Assembly (NCBI GenBank): GCA_944320775.1
Contig: CALUIV010000014.1
Span: forward strand, 1 to 64,000
Direction of reading: 5' to 3'
From: an uncultured Paraprevotella sp.
GTDB taxonomy: Bacteria > Bacteroidota > Bacteroidia > Bacteroidales > Bacteroidaceae
DNA length: 64,000 nt
Below the pieces are notes generated by a model that was not told where the DNA came from, searched no databases, and saw only the letters and a list, made by a program, of their open reading frames with translations. The position numbers and the translations under genes are program-made. Numbering within the stretch: the first letter of the stretch is position 1; the number at the start of each line of letters is the position of its first letter. Positions 43,787 through 54,560 of this stretch are shown in pieces.

Positions 43787-43822
43787 AAAAAGATTCTCGA
43801 ACTAAAATCGAGAATCTTTTTT
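43787..43822. terminator. Bidirectional terminator between rluA-like and cyclophilin genes
   Basis: AGATTCTCGA (43791-43800) pairs with TCGAGAATCT (43808-43817), A-run before and T-run after. Confidence 0.9.
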
Positions 43823-43841
43823 ATTGAATTTGTCTGAATGA

Positions 43842-44678
43842 TTAGTCTTCTATCGTAATCTTTTTTATATATACCTCTTCGATTGGGCGGTCTTTGCGTG
43901 TTTTTACACGCTCAATAGCTTCTGCAACTTCAATACCTTCTATGACTTCGCCAAAAACAGTATATTCTCCGTCAAGATGAGGAGCTCCACCAATGGATGC
44001 GTATGCTTGTTTTTGTGTTTCTGTAAAATAAGCCGGTGGATTCTGTGCAACAAATTCTTCGGCTTCTTTCTGTAGAGAGTCTTTTAATGCTTGTAATTGT
44101 TCTGTTTCACCTTTCTTGCGCATCAGATACATTTCTTTCATGTGTTTGTGCGATAGTTCTTCATACAAAACACCTACTTTATTCTGATAGATTGCAGTAT
44201 GCAATTCCATAAGTTGGCCGGAAGAAAAAGTACGTCCTGTTACAATATAAAATTGTGTACCGCTTGATTCTTTTTGTGGATTGACATCATCGCCCATTCG
44301 GGCTGCAGCCAAAGCTCCTTTTTTATGAAAATAGCGAGGATAGATGATTTCGGCAGGAATCGTATATTGATAACTGTTTGTGTCTACTGTGAGAGGTTTA
44401 TTTTGTGCTTTTAGTGCAGGATCGCCGGTTTGTACCATGAAGTTCCGGATCACCCGATGAAAGAGGATGTCATCATAAACACCTGCTTGGGTCAGTTTAA
44501 TAAAATTGTCTCGATGCAGGGGAGTTTCGTTGTACAATTTTGCACGAATAACTCCCATAGAAGTTTCGATACGTACAATGGTTTCTTTTTCCATATTTTT
44601 AGACTTGTTTTTACATCCGCTTGCTGTAGAGATGAAGCACAACAATGCGAATAATTTAATCATTTTATTAATATTCAT
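43842..44678 (-). CDS. Cyclophilin-type peptidyl-prolyl isomerase lipoprotein
   Basis: 278 residues. A leader MNINKMIKLFALL...STASGC with a lipobox (Cys about 22); Met6 is an alternative start. The cyclophilin domain (about 35-275) has FHRVIRNFMVQTGDP, SGTQFYIVTG and YTVFGEVIEGIEV. A helical insertion of roughly 70 residues (MELHTAIYQNKVGVLYEEL ... AQNPPAYF) splits the domain, as in some Bacteroidota PPIases. It assists proline isomerisation of envelope proteins; client unknown. Confidence 0.9.
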   Translation of the reverse strand: MNINKMIKLFALLCFISTASGCKNKSKNMEKETIVRIETSMGVIRAKLYNETPLHRDNFIKLTQAGVYDDILFHRVIRNFMVQTGDPALKAQNKPLTVDTNSYQYTIPAEIIYPRYFHKKGALAAARMGDDVNPQKESSGTQFYIVTGRTFSSGQLMELHTAIYQNKVGVLYEELSHKHMKEMYLMRKKGETEQLQALKDSLQKEAEEFVAQNPPAYFTETQKQAYASIGGAPHLDGEYTVFGEVIEGIEVAEAIERVKTRKDRPIEEVYIKKITIED

Positions 44679-44945
44679 ATTTTTTGTTTTAAATCTTTTA
44701 TCGTTGGAAAACGAAAAAAATAGTGATGTATTTGCAAATTTAATAAAAGTCTCTAAATATCATCTTGTAGATTTCGTTTTCTTTTGAACGTTATCTTCTG
44801 AAATCTTCTTTCTGACGTTTTGTCTAATGCTGAAAGATTTTTCTGTTTGGGGAATTTAGATGTATATAGTAGAAAACGATAAAGACAACATTGTGAAAAT
44901 CGAAAAATCAGAGTATAGAACGGACTTGCTTTCATTTTTTATACT

Positions 44946-44953
44946 TACCTTTG
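44946..44953 (+). promoter_or_regulatory. -7 box of the tamB-like gene
   Basis: TACCTTTG, 22 nt before ATG 44976. The rest of 44679-44945 is AT-rich and shows no gene. Confidence 0.6.
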
Positions 44954-44975
44954 TCTTTAGTATAAAATATATGTC

Positions 44976-47900
44976 ATGAGTAAGAAAAAAGTCTTGAAAT
45001 GGATGGTAGGAATTTTATTAATGCCGTTTGGGCTGTTATTTCTTCTGTCCGTTTTATTTTATATACCGCAAATTCAGGATTGGGCTGTAAGGTTGGCATC
45101 TGAATATGCATCTTCTGCTACGGGTATGAAGGTGCAGATCGGTTATTTTCGTATCGTTTTTCCTCTGAATATACGGCTGGAACAGGCTTTGATTACAGAA
45201 CAGCAGACTGGCGACACGCTGATTTGGGCAAAGCATATAACAACTGATATAAAATATCGCAAATTGTTTCGGGGCGAATTGATGGTTGACGGTGTTGAAT
45301 TTTCGGATATTCGTTTTAATAGTAAAGATCTAATTGCCGGGACATCCGTTTTGGCTCATGTAGGAGAAGCATATATATCAGCCCGTAATGTTAATCTGAA
45401 GAGCCAGCGAGTTGAGGCTGAACAGGTTCGCTTGCGAGATACACAAGTGGATATTTGTCTTACAGATACTTTGCCCCCGGATACGACGGTTTCAGAACCT
45501 ATAAACTGGGTTTTGGCTTTGGATAAAGCTGAAATCTTAGATTCCAATTTTCGTCTGGTTTTGGCAGCTGCATCTGATACGGTTGATTCTGTTTTTATTT
45601 GTAGTGATTTAAAGCGCGTATTTGCCAACAGAGTCAATGTTGATTTGGGAAAAGGATTGTATTCTGTGGTGCAAGCTGGTCTGTTAAGTGATCAGGTTTC
45701 TTATCGTTCTGGAGCATTTGTGGAAAATTATGTTGGATTTAATCCTGATGATATTCAGATTCGTGATGTTCATTTAAAATTAGATTCCATTTATTTTGAT
45801 CAACAAAATCTGGGGCTTAATTTAAATATAGTTGAGGCTGGATTATGCGAACAGTCCGGATTGGTTGTACGATCGCTTTCCGGTAAGATTGCTTTGGATT
45901 CAGCGGGTGTTTCAACTCCTGCTTTGCAAATGACTACTGCTGATTCTCGTTTGGCACTTTCGGGAAAATTCAGTTGGGGGGAATCTTTATTATATACTCC
46001 TGGAAGTTTAGGCATTCATTTAGACATGATGCTTGGTAAGCAGGATGTCATGTTGTTTCTGTCGGGAATGCCAAACTCGTTTGTTCGCAAATATCCGAAT
46101 CAACCTCTCCGTTTACAAGCAATTGCTGATGGAAGTCTGGATTCTGTATGTTTGAATTTGTTGAACGTAGAATTGCCTACGGCTTTACGTCTTGAAGTAA
46201 AGGGTGAGGCGAAGCATATCTTGGATCCTAAGAAGATTTTTGCATATCTGGAAGTTACAGGAAAGACGGATAATCTGGATTTTGTGAAGACTTTTTTGCC
46301 AAAAGAAACTTCAGAGCGAATCAATTTGCCACAAATAGCTTTAAAGGGGCGTTTGTCTGTTGATCAGGATGCCTATCAAGCCCAGTTGGCTGTAAATGAA
46401 TCGGCAGGCGAACTGAAACTAAAGGCATCTTATAATGCAAAAACAACAGCGTATAATATCCGCGCTTTTTTAGATAGTTTGGATGTCCATCATTTTTTAC
46501 CGTATGATTCACTTGGATTACTTTCTGTCCGTGTTCAAGCTAGCGGTGCGGGAACAGATATTTTTTCGCCGTACACACAAGGTCAGTTAAAGGCTCAGGT
46601 GGTTAAATTGGCTTATGCCGATATGAATTTGGATTGTATAGAAGCTACGGCATCGTTGAAAAATGGTAAAGCTTTGTTCTCTTTAAGTTCTGATAATGAA
46701 CTGTTGCAGATGAATTTGGATGCAGAAGGCTTGTTGAATCGAAAGCAAATGTCAGCAGCTTTAGATTTACAAGTTGAACAAGTGGACTTGCATGCATTAA
46801 ACATATCTTCGACACCCTTGACAGCCGGGGTCGATTTACATTTGGAGGGCAGATCCGATTGGGATGTTTCACACGCTTTGCAAACCAGTATGACTGGTTT
46901 GACGTTTACAGCTCGTGATTCAACGTTTCATACAAAGGATCTTTGGTTGGCAGTCAATACAGAACCAGATAGTGTGTTTGCCTATTTAGGTACGGGGGAT
47001 TTGTTTCTGGCTGTGCGTACGGGAATGGGGTATGAAGGTTTGATTCAAGTAGCTGATAGCCTTTCAAGTGAATTGACGCGCCAGATTAATGCGCGTCATA
47101 TTATAACGAGACAGTTGTGTGATTTTTTACCTCCTGTTCAGCTTGATTTGAACACAGGGCGTGATAATCCGGTAGCAAATTATTTGAGAACAAGTGGTAT
47201 TGATTATAACCACTTGGAAATGAGTCTTAGTTCACATCCTGAAACAGGATTGAATACACAGGCACGAGTTTATAGAATAAATAATGGAGCACTTGATGTC
47301 GATACTGTGGATGTGCTTTTAGAAATGGATACAACTCAATTGAATTTGGCGGCCAAAGCTATGAATAGTTATCAAAAGGACCCGAGAAAAAACAGAACGC
47401 TTAGTGGAAAAACTCCTTTTGAAATGACTTTGACAGCGCAGGCCGGACATAATGCGGCTCAATTCTTGTTGTTATTTAAAGATGATCGGCTTCGTGAAGC
47501 TTTGCAATTAGGGATGAATGCACGTCTGGATTCGATGGGAATTTGTGTACAGTTGCAACCTGAAAATCCTATTTTAGCTTATAGAAAATTTACATTGAAT
47601 AAAGACAATCATATTCTTCTGCACCGTGATAGTACAATAGAAGCAAATCTTTCGTTGATGGCTGATGATGGGACTGCTTTGTCGCTCTATTCGGCTCCTG
47701 CCGACAGTATTCGTAAACAAGATTTGACATTTTCAATTTCGCGTTTGAATCTGGATGAACTGACAGCGCTTATTCCCGACGGACCGCGTATTGGCGGGCG
47801 AATGGGGGCAGATATTCATGTTCTGTATGAAGCTGACAAGTTGACTGCAATTGCAGATGTAATGACTGACAGTTTAAGTTTTGATGGGGCGCCACTCGGA

Positions 47901-49631
47901 CAAATGGGAGTAAATTTAGCTTACTTGCCAGAGGCTGACAGTACACATTATATTGAAGGAAGTATTAGTCGTAATGCACAGGAAGTGGCATTGTTGTCTG
48001 GGAAATATTTGACTGCTTCTGATAATGAAGAAGGAGTGATCGAAGCTCAATTGGATTTGACGCGTTTTCCATTGGCTGTGGCGAATGGCTTTTTGCCACA
48101 AGGTCTGGCTACTTTGTTTGGATATGCCAGTGGCATGATTGCATTAGAGGGAACTACATCGAAACCAGATATAAACGGATCGGTTCAGTTGGATTCTGTA
48201 CGTATAAATGTACCTGAATATAGTTTGGCGTTACGTGTGGATGGCCAAAAAATAGAGTTGAAGGAAAATAAAGTCCGTTTGGATAATTTTGAAATTTATT
48301 CAACAGGTAAGACTCCACTGGTAGCATCAGGATCTGTTGATTTGAGTAATTTTGAGCAACCTAATTTAACAATGAATCTGATAGCCAGAAATTACGAACT
48401 GATTAATGCACCGCGAACACAGAAAGCTTCGGCTTATGGAAAGGTTTATGTTGATTTGGATGCTAATTTAAAAGGTGATTTACAGAATATTGTGCTTGGA
48501 GGTAATCTGAATGTCTTGGGAAGTACTAATGTTACTTACGTGTTGCGCGATTCTCCTTTGTCTGTTGATGATCAGTTGGCAGAACTGGTCACTTTTGAAG
48601 ATTTTTCAGATACGGTTGCTATTGCATCATTAAAAGAAAAACCACGTCCGACGAATATTCTGATGAATGTACAGTTAAACATAGCGCAGGCAGCTCAGGT
48701 ACATTGTATGCTTAGTGAGGATTTATCCAATTATATCGACTTGGAAGGTGGCGGAACGCTGATTATGGGATATACACCTCAAAATGGTTTGCAGTTAAAC
48801 GGACGGTATGAAGTAATTAGTGGTGAGATGCGTTATTCATTACCTGTCATTCCGTTGAAAACGTTTACTATTCGTAATGGCAGTTATGTAGAATTTACAG
48901 GCAATCCAATGAATCCCCGTCTTAATCTTGCAGCGACAGAGCGTGTTCGTGCTTCTGTGACGGAAAATGATCAACCTCGGACGGTAACTTTTGAGGCTGG
49001 TGTATCTATATCCCGTACATTAGAAGATATGGGATTGGAATTTACGCTTGAGGCTCCTGAAGATTTAACCTTACAAAATCAATTGGCAACAATGTCGGCT
49101 GAACAGCGTGGACGATTGGCTGTGACTATGTTGGCGACAGGTATGTATCTGTCTAATGATAATATGAATAGTTTTTCGACACAGAATGCCCTTAATGCTT
49201 ATCTACAGAGTGAAATAAATCAAATTGCCGGAAAAGCTTTGCGTTCTATAGATTTGAGTATTGGTATGGAAAACAATACCGATCAGACCGGTTCGAGCCG
49301 AACTGATTATTCATTCCAGTTTGCCAAACGTTTTTGGGGTAATCGTATCAGTTTGATCGTCGGTGGAAAAGTTTCTACGGGAAATGATGTGGAGAATACA
49401 GGAGAAAGTTTAATTGATAACATTTCCATAGAATATCGTTTGGATAATGGAGCCACACGATATATCCGGTTGTATTATGACAAGAGTTATGAATCTTTGC
49501 TCGAAGGCGAGATTACCGAGGTTGGAGCAGGTTTGGTTCTTCGTCGGAAAACGGCGCGGTTAGGAGAACTTTTCTTGTTTAGAAATGAATCGAAAAAGAA
49601 GAAAGGCTCAGAAAAGAATTCTGAGAAATAA
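44976..49631 (+). CDS. tamB: TamB/DUF490-family translocation and assembly protein
   Basis: 1551 residues. An N-terminal signal anchor (MVGILLMPFGLLFLLSVLFYI, about 10-31) is followed by a very long beta-rich body of AsmA/TamB-type repeats and a C-terminal DUF490/TamB domain (about 1130-1530, including GGTLIMGYTPQNGLQLNGRYEV and VTMLATGMYL). It would span the periplasm as a hydrophobic groove, moving phospholipids or helping outer-membrane proteins. The next gene, 3 nt downstream, is an Omp85 protein, matching the TamA-TamB pairing. Length is in the usual Bacteroidota range. Confidence 0.9.
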   Translation: MSKKKVLKWMVGILLMPFGLLFLLSVLFYIPQIQDWAVRLASEYASSATGMKVQIGYFRIVFPLNIRLEQALITEQQTGDTLIWAKHITTDIKYRKLFRGELMVDGVEFSDIRFNSKDLIAGTSVLAHVGEAYISARNVNLKSQRVEAEQVRLRDTQVDICLTDTLPPDTTVSEPINWVLALDKAEILDSNFRLVLAAASDTVDSVFICSDLKRVFANRVNVDLGKGLYSVVQAGLLSDQVSYRSGAFVENYVGFNPDDIQIRDVHLKLDSIYFDQQNLGLNLNIVEAGLCEQSGLVVRSLSGKIALDSAGVSTPALQMTTADSRLALSGKFSWGESLLYTPGSLGIHLDMMLGKQDVMLFLSGMPNSFVRKYPNQPLRLQAIADGSLDSVCLNLLNVELPTALRLEVKGEAKHILDPKKIFAYLEVTGKTDNLDFVKTFLPKETSERINLPQIALKGRLSVDQDAYQAQLAVNESAGELKLKASYNAKTTAYNIRAFLDSLDVHHFLPYDSLGLLSVRVQASGAGTDIFSPYTQGQLKAQVVKLAYADMNLDCIEATASLKNGKALFSLSSDNELLQMNLDAEGLLNRKQMSAALDLQVEQVDLHALNISSTPLTAGVDLHLEGRSDWDVSHALQTSMTGLTFTARDSTFHTKDLWLAVNTEPDSVFAYLGTGDLFLAVRTGMGYEGLIQVADSLSSELTRQINARHIITRQLCDFLPPVQLDLNTGRDNPVANYLRTSGIDYNHLEMSLSSHPETGLNTQARVYRINNGALDVDTVDVLLEMDTTQLNLAAKAMNSYQKDPRKNRTLSGKTPFEMTLTAQAGHNAAQFLLLFKDDRLREALQLGMNARLDSMGICVQLQPENPILAYRKFTLNKDNHILLHRDSTIEANLSLMADDGTALSLYSAPADSIRKQDLTFSISRLNLDELTALIPDGPRIGGRMGADIHVLYEADKLTAIADVMTDSLSFDGAPLGQMGVNLAYLPEADSTHYIEGSISRNAQEVALLSGKYLTASDNEEGVIEAQLDLTRFPLAVANGFLPQGLATLFGYASGMIALEGTTSKPDINGSVQLDSVRINVPEYSLALRVDGQKIELKENKVRLDNFEIYSTGKTPLVASGSVDLSNFEQPNLTMNLIARNYELINAPRTQKASAYGKVYVDLDANLKGDLQNIVLGGNLNVLGSTNVTYVLRDSPLSVDDQLAELVTFEDFSDTVAIASLKEKPRPTNILMNVQLNIAQAAQVHCMLSEDLSNYIDLEGGGTLIMGYTPQNGLQLNGRYEVISGEMRYSLPVIPLKTFTIRNGSYVEFTGNPMNPRLNLAATERVRASVTENDQPRTVTFEAGVSISRTLEDMGLEFTLEAPEDLTLQNQLATMSAEQRGRLAVTMLATGMYLSNDNMNSFSTQNALNAYLQSEINQIAGKALRSIDLSIGMENNTDQTGSSRTDYSFQFAKRFWGNRISLIVGGKVSTGNDVENTGESLIDNISIEYRLDNGATRYIRLYYDKSYESLLEGEITEVGAGLVLRRKTARLGELFLFRNESKKKKGSEKNSEK

Positions 49632-49667
49632 ACAATGGGTGCAACAGACATAAAAGACGGTTGTGAT

Positions 49668-52160
49668 ATGAAAAATATATGGCATAATCAATGGAGCATG
49701 ATTTTGATGTTCTTTTGCTTGTTCACATCTTGCTCTACCACCAAGAATTTACCGGAAGGTGAAACTCTTTATGCAGGAATAAAAGATATTACGTTCGGTA
49801 AACAGGATCAGAATCATGTTGACGAAAAAACCAAAGGAGTCATTACTGCTTTGGCTGATGCTTATGAGACGGTAGACAGTTTGCTTACTGGTAGCAAGGA
49901 GATACAGAAAAAAGAAATCAGTAAGGTAATGGAGCAACAATTAACTCAGAAGCAACTTGATTCATTGGATCAAGAACGTAAGTTGATAGAAGCTGCTTAT
50001 GACCGTGCCCGTACGGAGGCTGAGGCGGCATTGGCTTATGCACCCAATAATTCTTTGATGGGTAGTTCTAAATGGCGCCATCCTTTCGCTTTGCGTTTGT
50101 GGATATATAATGCGTTTGTAGGGGCACGTACAAAGTTGGGACATTGGATCTTTAATCAATTTGCTGCAACTCCTGTTTTGATCAGTACGGTGAATCCTGA
50201 GGTGCGTACAAAGGTGGCTCAGAATGTTTTGCGCAATAATGGTTTTTTTAATGCCCGGGTTGGATATGAGCTAGTTCCATTGAAGAAAAAAAGGCAGGCT
50301 AAAATAAATTATGCGATTGATCCAGGGCGTATTTATCGTTTGGATTCTATTGCCTATATCGGATTTGATGAAGGTTTGGATACGTTGATCCGGCGTTCTG
50401 CAAAGTCTAGTCTGCTGAAAAAAGGCGATCAGTTCAGTGCTGCTAATTTAGATGGTGAACGTCAGCGTTTGAGTACTCTGTTTAGAAATTCGGGACGTTA
50501 TTATTATAAACCGGAATATATTACTTTCCGGGCAGATACTTTTGCTTATCCTTATCGTGTACAACTTCGTGTTGAACCGGTATATGGCTTACCAGAAACG
50601 GTTGATAATCGGTATGCAATCGGAACTACAACCATAAATATTCATGGGTTAGACGGGCGTCCGCTGACAGATTCGATTGTTCGTCGGAATTTGACGATGC
50701 GCTTTGCGCCGGAGAAGGGTAAATCTCCAGTAAAACTGGCTGCGATACGTTCCAATTTATATTATTTCAGAGGAGATATTTATAGTGAGGACAGACAGAA
50801 TTTTGTTCAGGAACAATTGGGTTCCATGGGGATTTTCAGTCAGGCTTCCATACGTTATATTCCAAGGGATACAACGGCATTGTGTGATACACTGGATGTG
50901 GTGATTGAGGCAACAATGGATAAACCTTATGATGCAGAATTTGAAGCGAAGGTGACTTCAAAAAGTAATGATCAGGTCGGTCCTGGATTGTCTTTCGGAA
51001 TGACCAAGCGAAATGCTTTTCGTGGTGCTGAGAAATTGAAGTTCGAGATACATGGGTCGTACGAATGGCAGACCAACAGTAGTTCGCGCAGTAATAATCA
51101 CTTGTTGAACTCTTATGAATATGGAACGGAACTTTCTTTGGATTATCCGCGCTTGATATTTCCGGGAGGTCGTAAATTAGGCCGTATGGCCCGTACGTCA
51201 ACAGCATTTACTTTGGATGCGACCTGGATGAATCGTGCAGGATATTTCGGGATGGTTTCAATGGGAGCCCGTGCTGCATATACTTACCAGGGTAAATTGC
51301 GAATCCGGCATGAATTTATTCCTTTCCGATTGGATTATAACGAGTTGTTGCATACAACTGCTACATTCGATTCTATTATGGATGCTAATCAGGCCCTTTA
51401 TATAAGTATGAGAAATCAGTTTGTTCCCTCCATGCGTTATATCTTTACTTATTCGGCTAGTCCGAAAGCGCGTCATCCGCGTTCATTTACGTTGGATGTG
51501 AAGGAGAGCGGAAACTTATTGTCATGTTTTTATGCAGCAGCCGGGCGTCCGTTTACAGAATTGGATAAAAAACTCTTCAATGTTCCTTTTGCCCAATATA
51601 TACGTTTGTCAGCTGAATTTAAGGAAACGTTTCGATTGACACGTCGTTCTCAATTGGCTACCCGAATTACTGCTGGGGCGATATTCAGTTATGGAAATGC
51701 TCTGAATGCTCCTTATAATGATTTGTTTAATATTGGAGGTGCCAATAGTATCCGCGCTTTTAATGTACGTGGTGTCGGTCCTGGTAATACGATTCCGCGT
51801 AATGCGCAGTATGCCTATGTGGATCAGATGGGCGACATTAAGTTTGAAGCCAATGTGGAGTATCGTTTTCCAATAGTCGGAAATCTTTTTGGGGCAACAT
51901 TTCTTGAGACGGGTAATGTGTGGCTGATGCGTCCGGATGAAAATCGGCCGGGGGGAACTTTAGACTGGAAACGTTTGCCTAATGATTTGGCATTGGGTAC
52001 CGGTGCAGGTTTGCGCTATGATCTTGATTTTATTGTCTTGCGATTTGATGTCGGAATGTCTTTACATTTACCGTATGATACAGGGCGTAGGGGGTATTTT
52101 AATATTCCGGGCTTTAAACAAAGTCTGGCTTATCATTTGGCTGTGGGGTATCCGTTTTAA
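49668..52160 (+). CDS. TamA-like Omp85-family outer-membrane lipoprotein
   Basis: 830 residues from ATG 49668, which gives a lipoprotein leader ending FCLFTSC; an earlier in-frame ATG (49635) adds 11 polar residues before the leader and is not preferred. After a linker, POTRA-like domains (about 180-430) precede a 16-stranded barrel (about 440-830) with GGANSIRAFNVRGVGPG, the conserved lid-loop type motif, and a terminal Phe (AVGYPF). Partner of the upstream TamB-like protein. Lipidation of an Omp85 protein is a known Bacteroidota trait. Confidence 0.9.
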   Translation: MKNIWHNQWSMILMFFCLFTSCSTTKNLPEGETLYAGIKDITFGKQDQNHVDEKTKGVITALADAYETVDSLLTGSKEIQKKEISKVMEQQLTQKQLDSLDQERKLIEAAYDRARTEAEAALAYAPNNSLMGSSKWRHPFALRLWIYNAFVGARTKLGHWIFNQFAATPVLISTVNPEVRTKVAQNVLRNNGFFNARVGYELVPLKKKRQAKINYAIDPGRIYRLDSIAYIGFDEGLDTLIRRSAKSSLLKKGDQFSAANLDGERQRLSTLFRNSGRYYYKPEYITFRADTFAYPYRVQLRVEPVYGLPETVDNRYAIGTTTINIHGLDGRPLTDSIVRRNLTMRFAPEKGKSPVKLAAIRSNLYYFRGDIYSEDRQNFVQEQLGSMGIFSQASIRYIPRDTTALCDTLDVVIEATMDKPYDAEFEAKVTSKSNDQVGPGLSFGMTKRNAFRGAEKLKFEIHGSYEWQTNSSSRSNNHLLNSYEYGTELSLDYPRLIFPGGRKLGRMARTSTAFTLDATWMNRAGYFGMVSMGARAAYTYQGKLRIRHEFIPFRLDYNELLHTTATFDSIMDANQALYISMRNQFVPSMRYIFTYSASPKARHPRSFTLDVKESGNLLSCFYAAAGRPFTELDKKLFNVPFAQYIRLSAEFKETFRLTRRSQLATRITAGAIFSYGNALNAPYNDLFNIGGANSIRAFNVRGVGPGNTIPRNAQYAYVDQMGDIKFEANVEYRFPIVGNLFGATFLETGNVWLMRPDENRPGGTLDWKRLPNDLALGTGAGLRYDLDFIVLRFDVGMSLHLPYDTGRRGYFNIPGFKQSLAYHLAVGYPF

Positions 52161-52173
52161 ATCAAAATTAATG

Positions 52174-54369
52174 TCATTGAAACAATCCAAAAGAGAATTT
52201 ATATCCGATACCCCATTTATCATAACGGTTGTATGACACAAAGATGCCCGTATCGAATACAAAATTACTGATGCCATATCCCATTTCGAGATGTGCCGGC
52301 AGATCTGGCATAGTCAGATAACTCAGATAGAAACGTTCGTTTCGGATTAATCTTGTGGCATATCCTAAATATTGAAGGAGTAGGAATGGAGTTTCGAGCA
52401 TACCGTGTATTCTGAAATAGCTGGTGGAGGCATTATACCATCTGCTATCCAGATTTTGGAATACTCCTCCGATATCGTCTGTCCATCCGTTCGGCAGGTT
52501 GTTTCGTTGAAAGTTTGCGAAATCTACAAAATAGGTTTCGTCTTGATTCGTAAAGGCGCCTGCTCCTATTCTATAAAAGAAACGTGATCGTAAGCCTATT
52601 TTTATATTATGCTGAATGTCTAATTCCATACGCTCGTATACACCTGTGCTTTTCAGGATGTTTTTAATGCCTCGTTCATAATCCAGAATAAAGGTAGGAT
52701 ATGGTGAACTTAGATTAATTTTTTTCTTGTTCTGCATATAATAATAAAGTCCAGGTGTCCATTCCAAACGGATATGTGGGGCAAATGTGATGTAATAAGG
52801 TCTCACGGCCTTGTGTAATTCGTCAATGACATCGTCGTTAATAACAGGCGGTGCATGGTTGATAATCAGTCTGGGAGTCTTGGCCGGCTGACGTTTGTGC
52901 CAGTTAAAACCAATGGTAGCAGTGAGTCCGTTGGTTATTTCAATTTCATTGCTAAGACTCATATTAAAGTCTGTGAAATATTCCAGATTGACCAGATCAA
53001 AACTAAATACACTGTCGGTAAGTGCTTTGATATCTTTCAAGACATCACTACTGTAAATTCTATTGCCGTTTCCGATGCTGAATCTGAGAGTTCCATTATG
53101 TTGAGGCAAGTAAGTGAACTGAGTATTGATGTTCCAGTAAAATTCATTTCTGGTGAAATTATATCCCAGTTTGGTCTTAAAATCCAGAGTCTTGTCATTT
53201 TTTAGAAAGTTCGTATAACGGAAATCCTGCCGATAAGCCAATCCGTTGCTTTTACTGTAGCTCAGTTGTAGAGGATTTAAAAAAGGAGTACACTTTAACG
53301 TGCCATAGTTCTGCAAGTTCCATTGATAATCTTCAAAAAAAAGATTATCTAGGCTTTTCCATGATTTAGATTTTTTTTGAGAGGCGTCAGACGTTTTTTG
53401 TATGGAGTCCATACGCATCTGATAATCATGATAGATGACTTTTTCATATGATTCTAAGTCAATCGGACGTAGTGAATCTAATGCAGCCAGACTACGTTGG
53501 CTTATTCCTCGATCGCATTTCAGAGAATAAGAAGCTGTAAGGTTATAGTTTTTCTTTTTGGAAAGCCGCTTGTTTTTGGGGGTGATTTCCTGATATTGCA
53601 TTTGAGCTCGGTACTTTCCGTCAATTCTGTTCCAGGCAACAATAAATGAAACGGTCAGATCATATCTTTTGGGCAAAAACTCTTCAATTGATCCTTCTTT
53701 ACCCATTTCGATATGGCATTTGAAGTGTAGTAAATCAGATTGTCCTTCGAAATAAAAGTCACGTACAACCCAGTTTTCCGCATCGACAATGCAATGTCCG
53801 GATACAAGTTGTTGGTTTTTATATTTAGGTTCAAAGGAAATATGATACAACACTTTTCCGCTTACTGTAATACAGATGGAATCCAGTCTGTAATAATAAT
53901 GCCGGTTGCTGGTTGCTACAAGAGGAGACAAAAGTTTATTGTTTACCATATACGGAGCATAGATATTGGCATGCAGATATTCTGATATGCCTGGAATGTT
54001 GTTCTGATTGCGTAGCGTACTGGATATATTCCGTATTTTTTGATCGTAAATGTTAGGATAGGTGTAGTGTATGTCACTAAAAGTTTCAAGTAAATATTGA
54101 TTGACGTTCTTTTCTGTTTTTAGTAAATGGGGAATATGTCTGAAGATGATGTTTTTTTTCTTGATATCCAAAAATGCACGAACATAAAGTTGTGCGCGAT
54201 ATTCCTCTATTGTATCTTCATAAACAGGTGAACTATTATAGATATTTTGCAACAGAGAGTCGAGGTCTGTTGAAGTTGATGCCAGACAGGTAGATGATGC
54301 CATACAGATCAAAATCAATATGGTAAACCGGAAATTTTGTTTGAATGTACCTTTTATACGAAACATCAC
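52174..54369 (-). CDS. DUF5686-family outer-membrane protein
   Basis: 731 residues with a signal peptide ending CLAST. The family pattern is clear: YRAQLYVRAFLDIKKKN, ETFSDIHYTYPNIYDQKI, then a predicted beta-barrel to the end, with GYKFSFGLFQ as the terminal strand. Most relatives also have an N-terminal carboxypeptidase-regulatory-like domain of about 100 residues; this protein lacks it, hence the shorter length. Function unknown. Convergent with the TamA-like gene (13 nt apart), and AT-richer than it. Confidence 0.85.
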   Translation of the reverse strand: MMFRIKGTFKQNFRFTILILICMASSTCLASTSTDLDSLLQNIYNSSPVYEDTIEEYRAQLYVRAFLDIKKKNIIFRHIPHLLKTEKNVNQYLLETFSDIHYTYPNIYDQKIRNISSTLRNQNNIPGISEYLHANIYAPYMVNNKLLSPLVATSNRHYYYRLDSICITVSGKVLYHISFEPKYKNQQLVSGHCIVDAENWVVRDFYFEGQSDLLHFKCHIEMGKEGSIEEFLPKRYDLTVSFIVAWNRIDGKYRAQMQYQEITPKNKRLSKKKNYNLTASYSLKCDRGISQRSLAALDSLRPIDLESYEKVIYHDYQMRMDSIQKTSDASQKKSKSWKSLDNLFFEDYQWNLQNYGTLKCTPFLNPLQLSYSKSNGLAYRQDFRYTNFLKNDKTLDFKTKLGYNFTRNEFYWNINTQFTYLPQHNGTLRFSIGNGNRIYSSDVLKDIKALTDSVFSFDLVNLEYFTDFNMSLSNEIEITNGLTATIGFNWHKRQPAKTPRLIINHAPPVINDDVIDELHKAVRPYYITFAPHIRLEWTPGLYYYMQNKKKINLSSPYPTFILDYERGIKNILKSTGVYERMELDIQHNIKIGLRSRFFYRIGAGAFTNQDETYFVDFANFQRNNLPNGWTDDIGGVFQNLDSRWYNASTSYFRIHGMLETPFLLLQYLGYATRLIRNERFYLSYLTMPDLPAHLEMGYGISNFVFDTGIFVSYNRYDKWGIGYKFSFGLFQ

Positions 54370-54524
54370 ACCTAACGGACTTGGTTGAAAACATACGTTG
54401 CAAAAGTAAGAAAAAAATAGAAATAACTATTTTGTTCTTTGCAAAACTCCTCTGTAGGTTTTCGTTTATAAGTAAAAAAGTGTTTATTTTTAGGGGCGAT
54501 TTATGTGATTTTTAGGAAATGTTG

Positions 54525-54532
54525 TAACTTTG
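54525..54532 (+). promoter_or_regulatory. -7 box of the purF-like gene
   Basis: TAACTTTG, 28 nt before ATG 54561. Confidence 0.6.
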
Positions 54533-54560
54533 CTGGTGTTTTTAATTATAAACAGATTTT

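Noticed and set aside
53740-53985. Open frames opposite to the DUF5686, TamB, ClpB and TamA-like genes
   Set aside because: They are out-of-frame shadows of long conserved genes, without promoters or recognisable domains.
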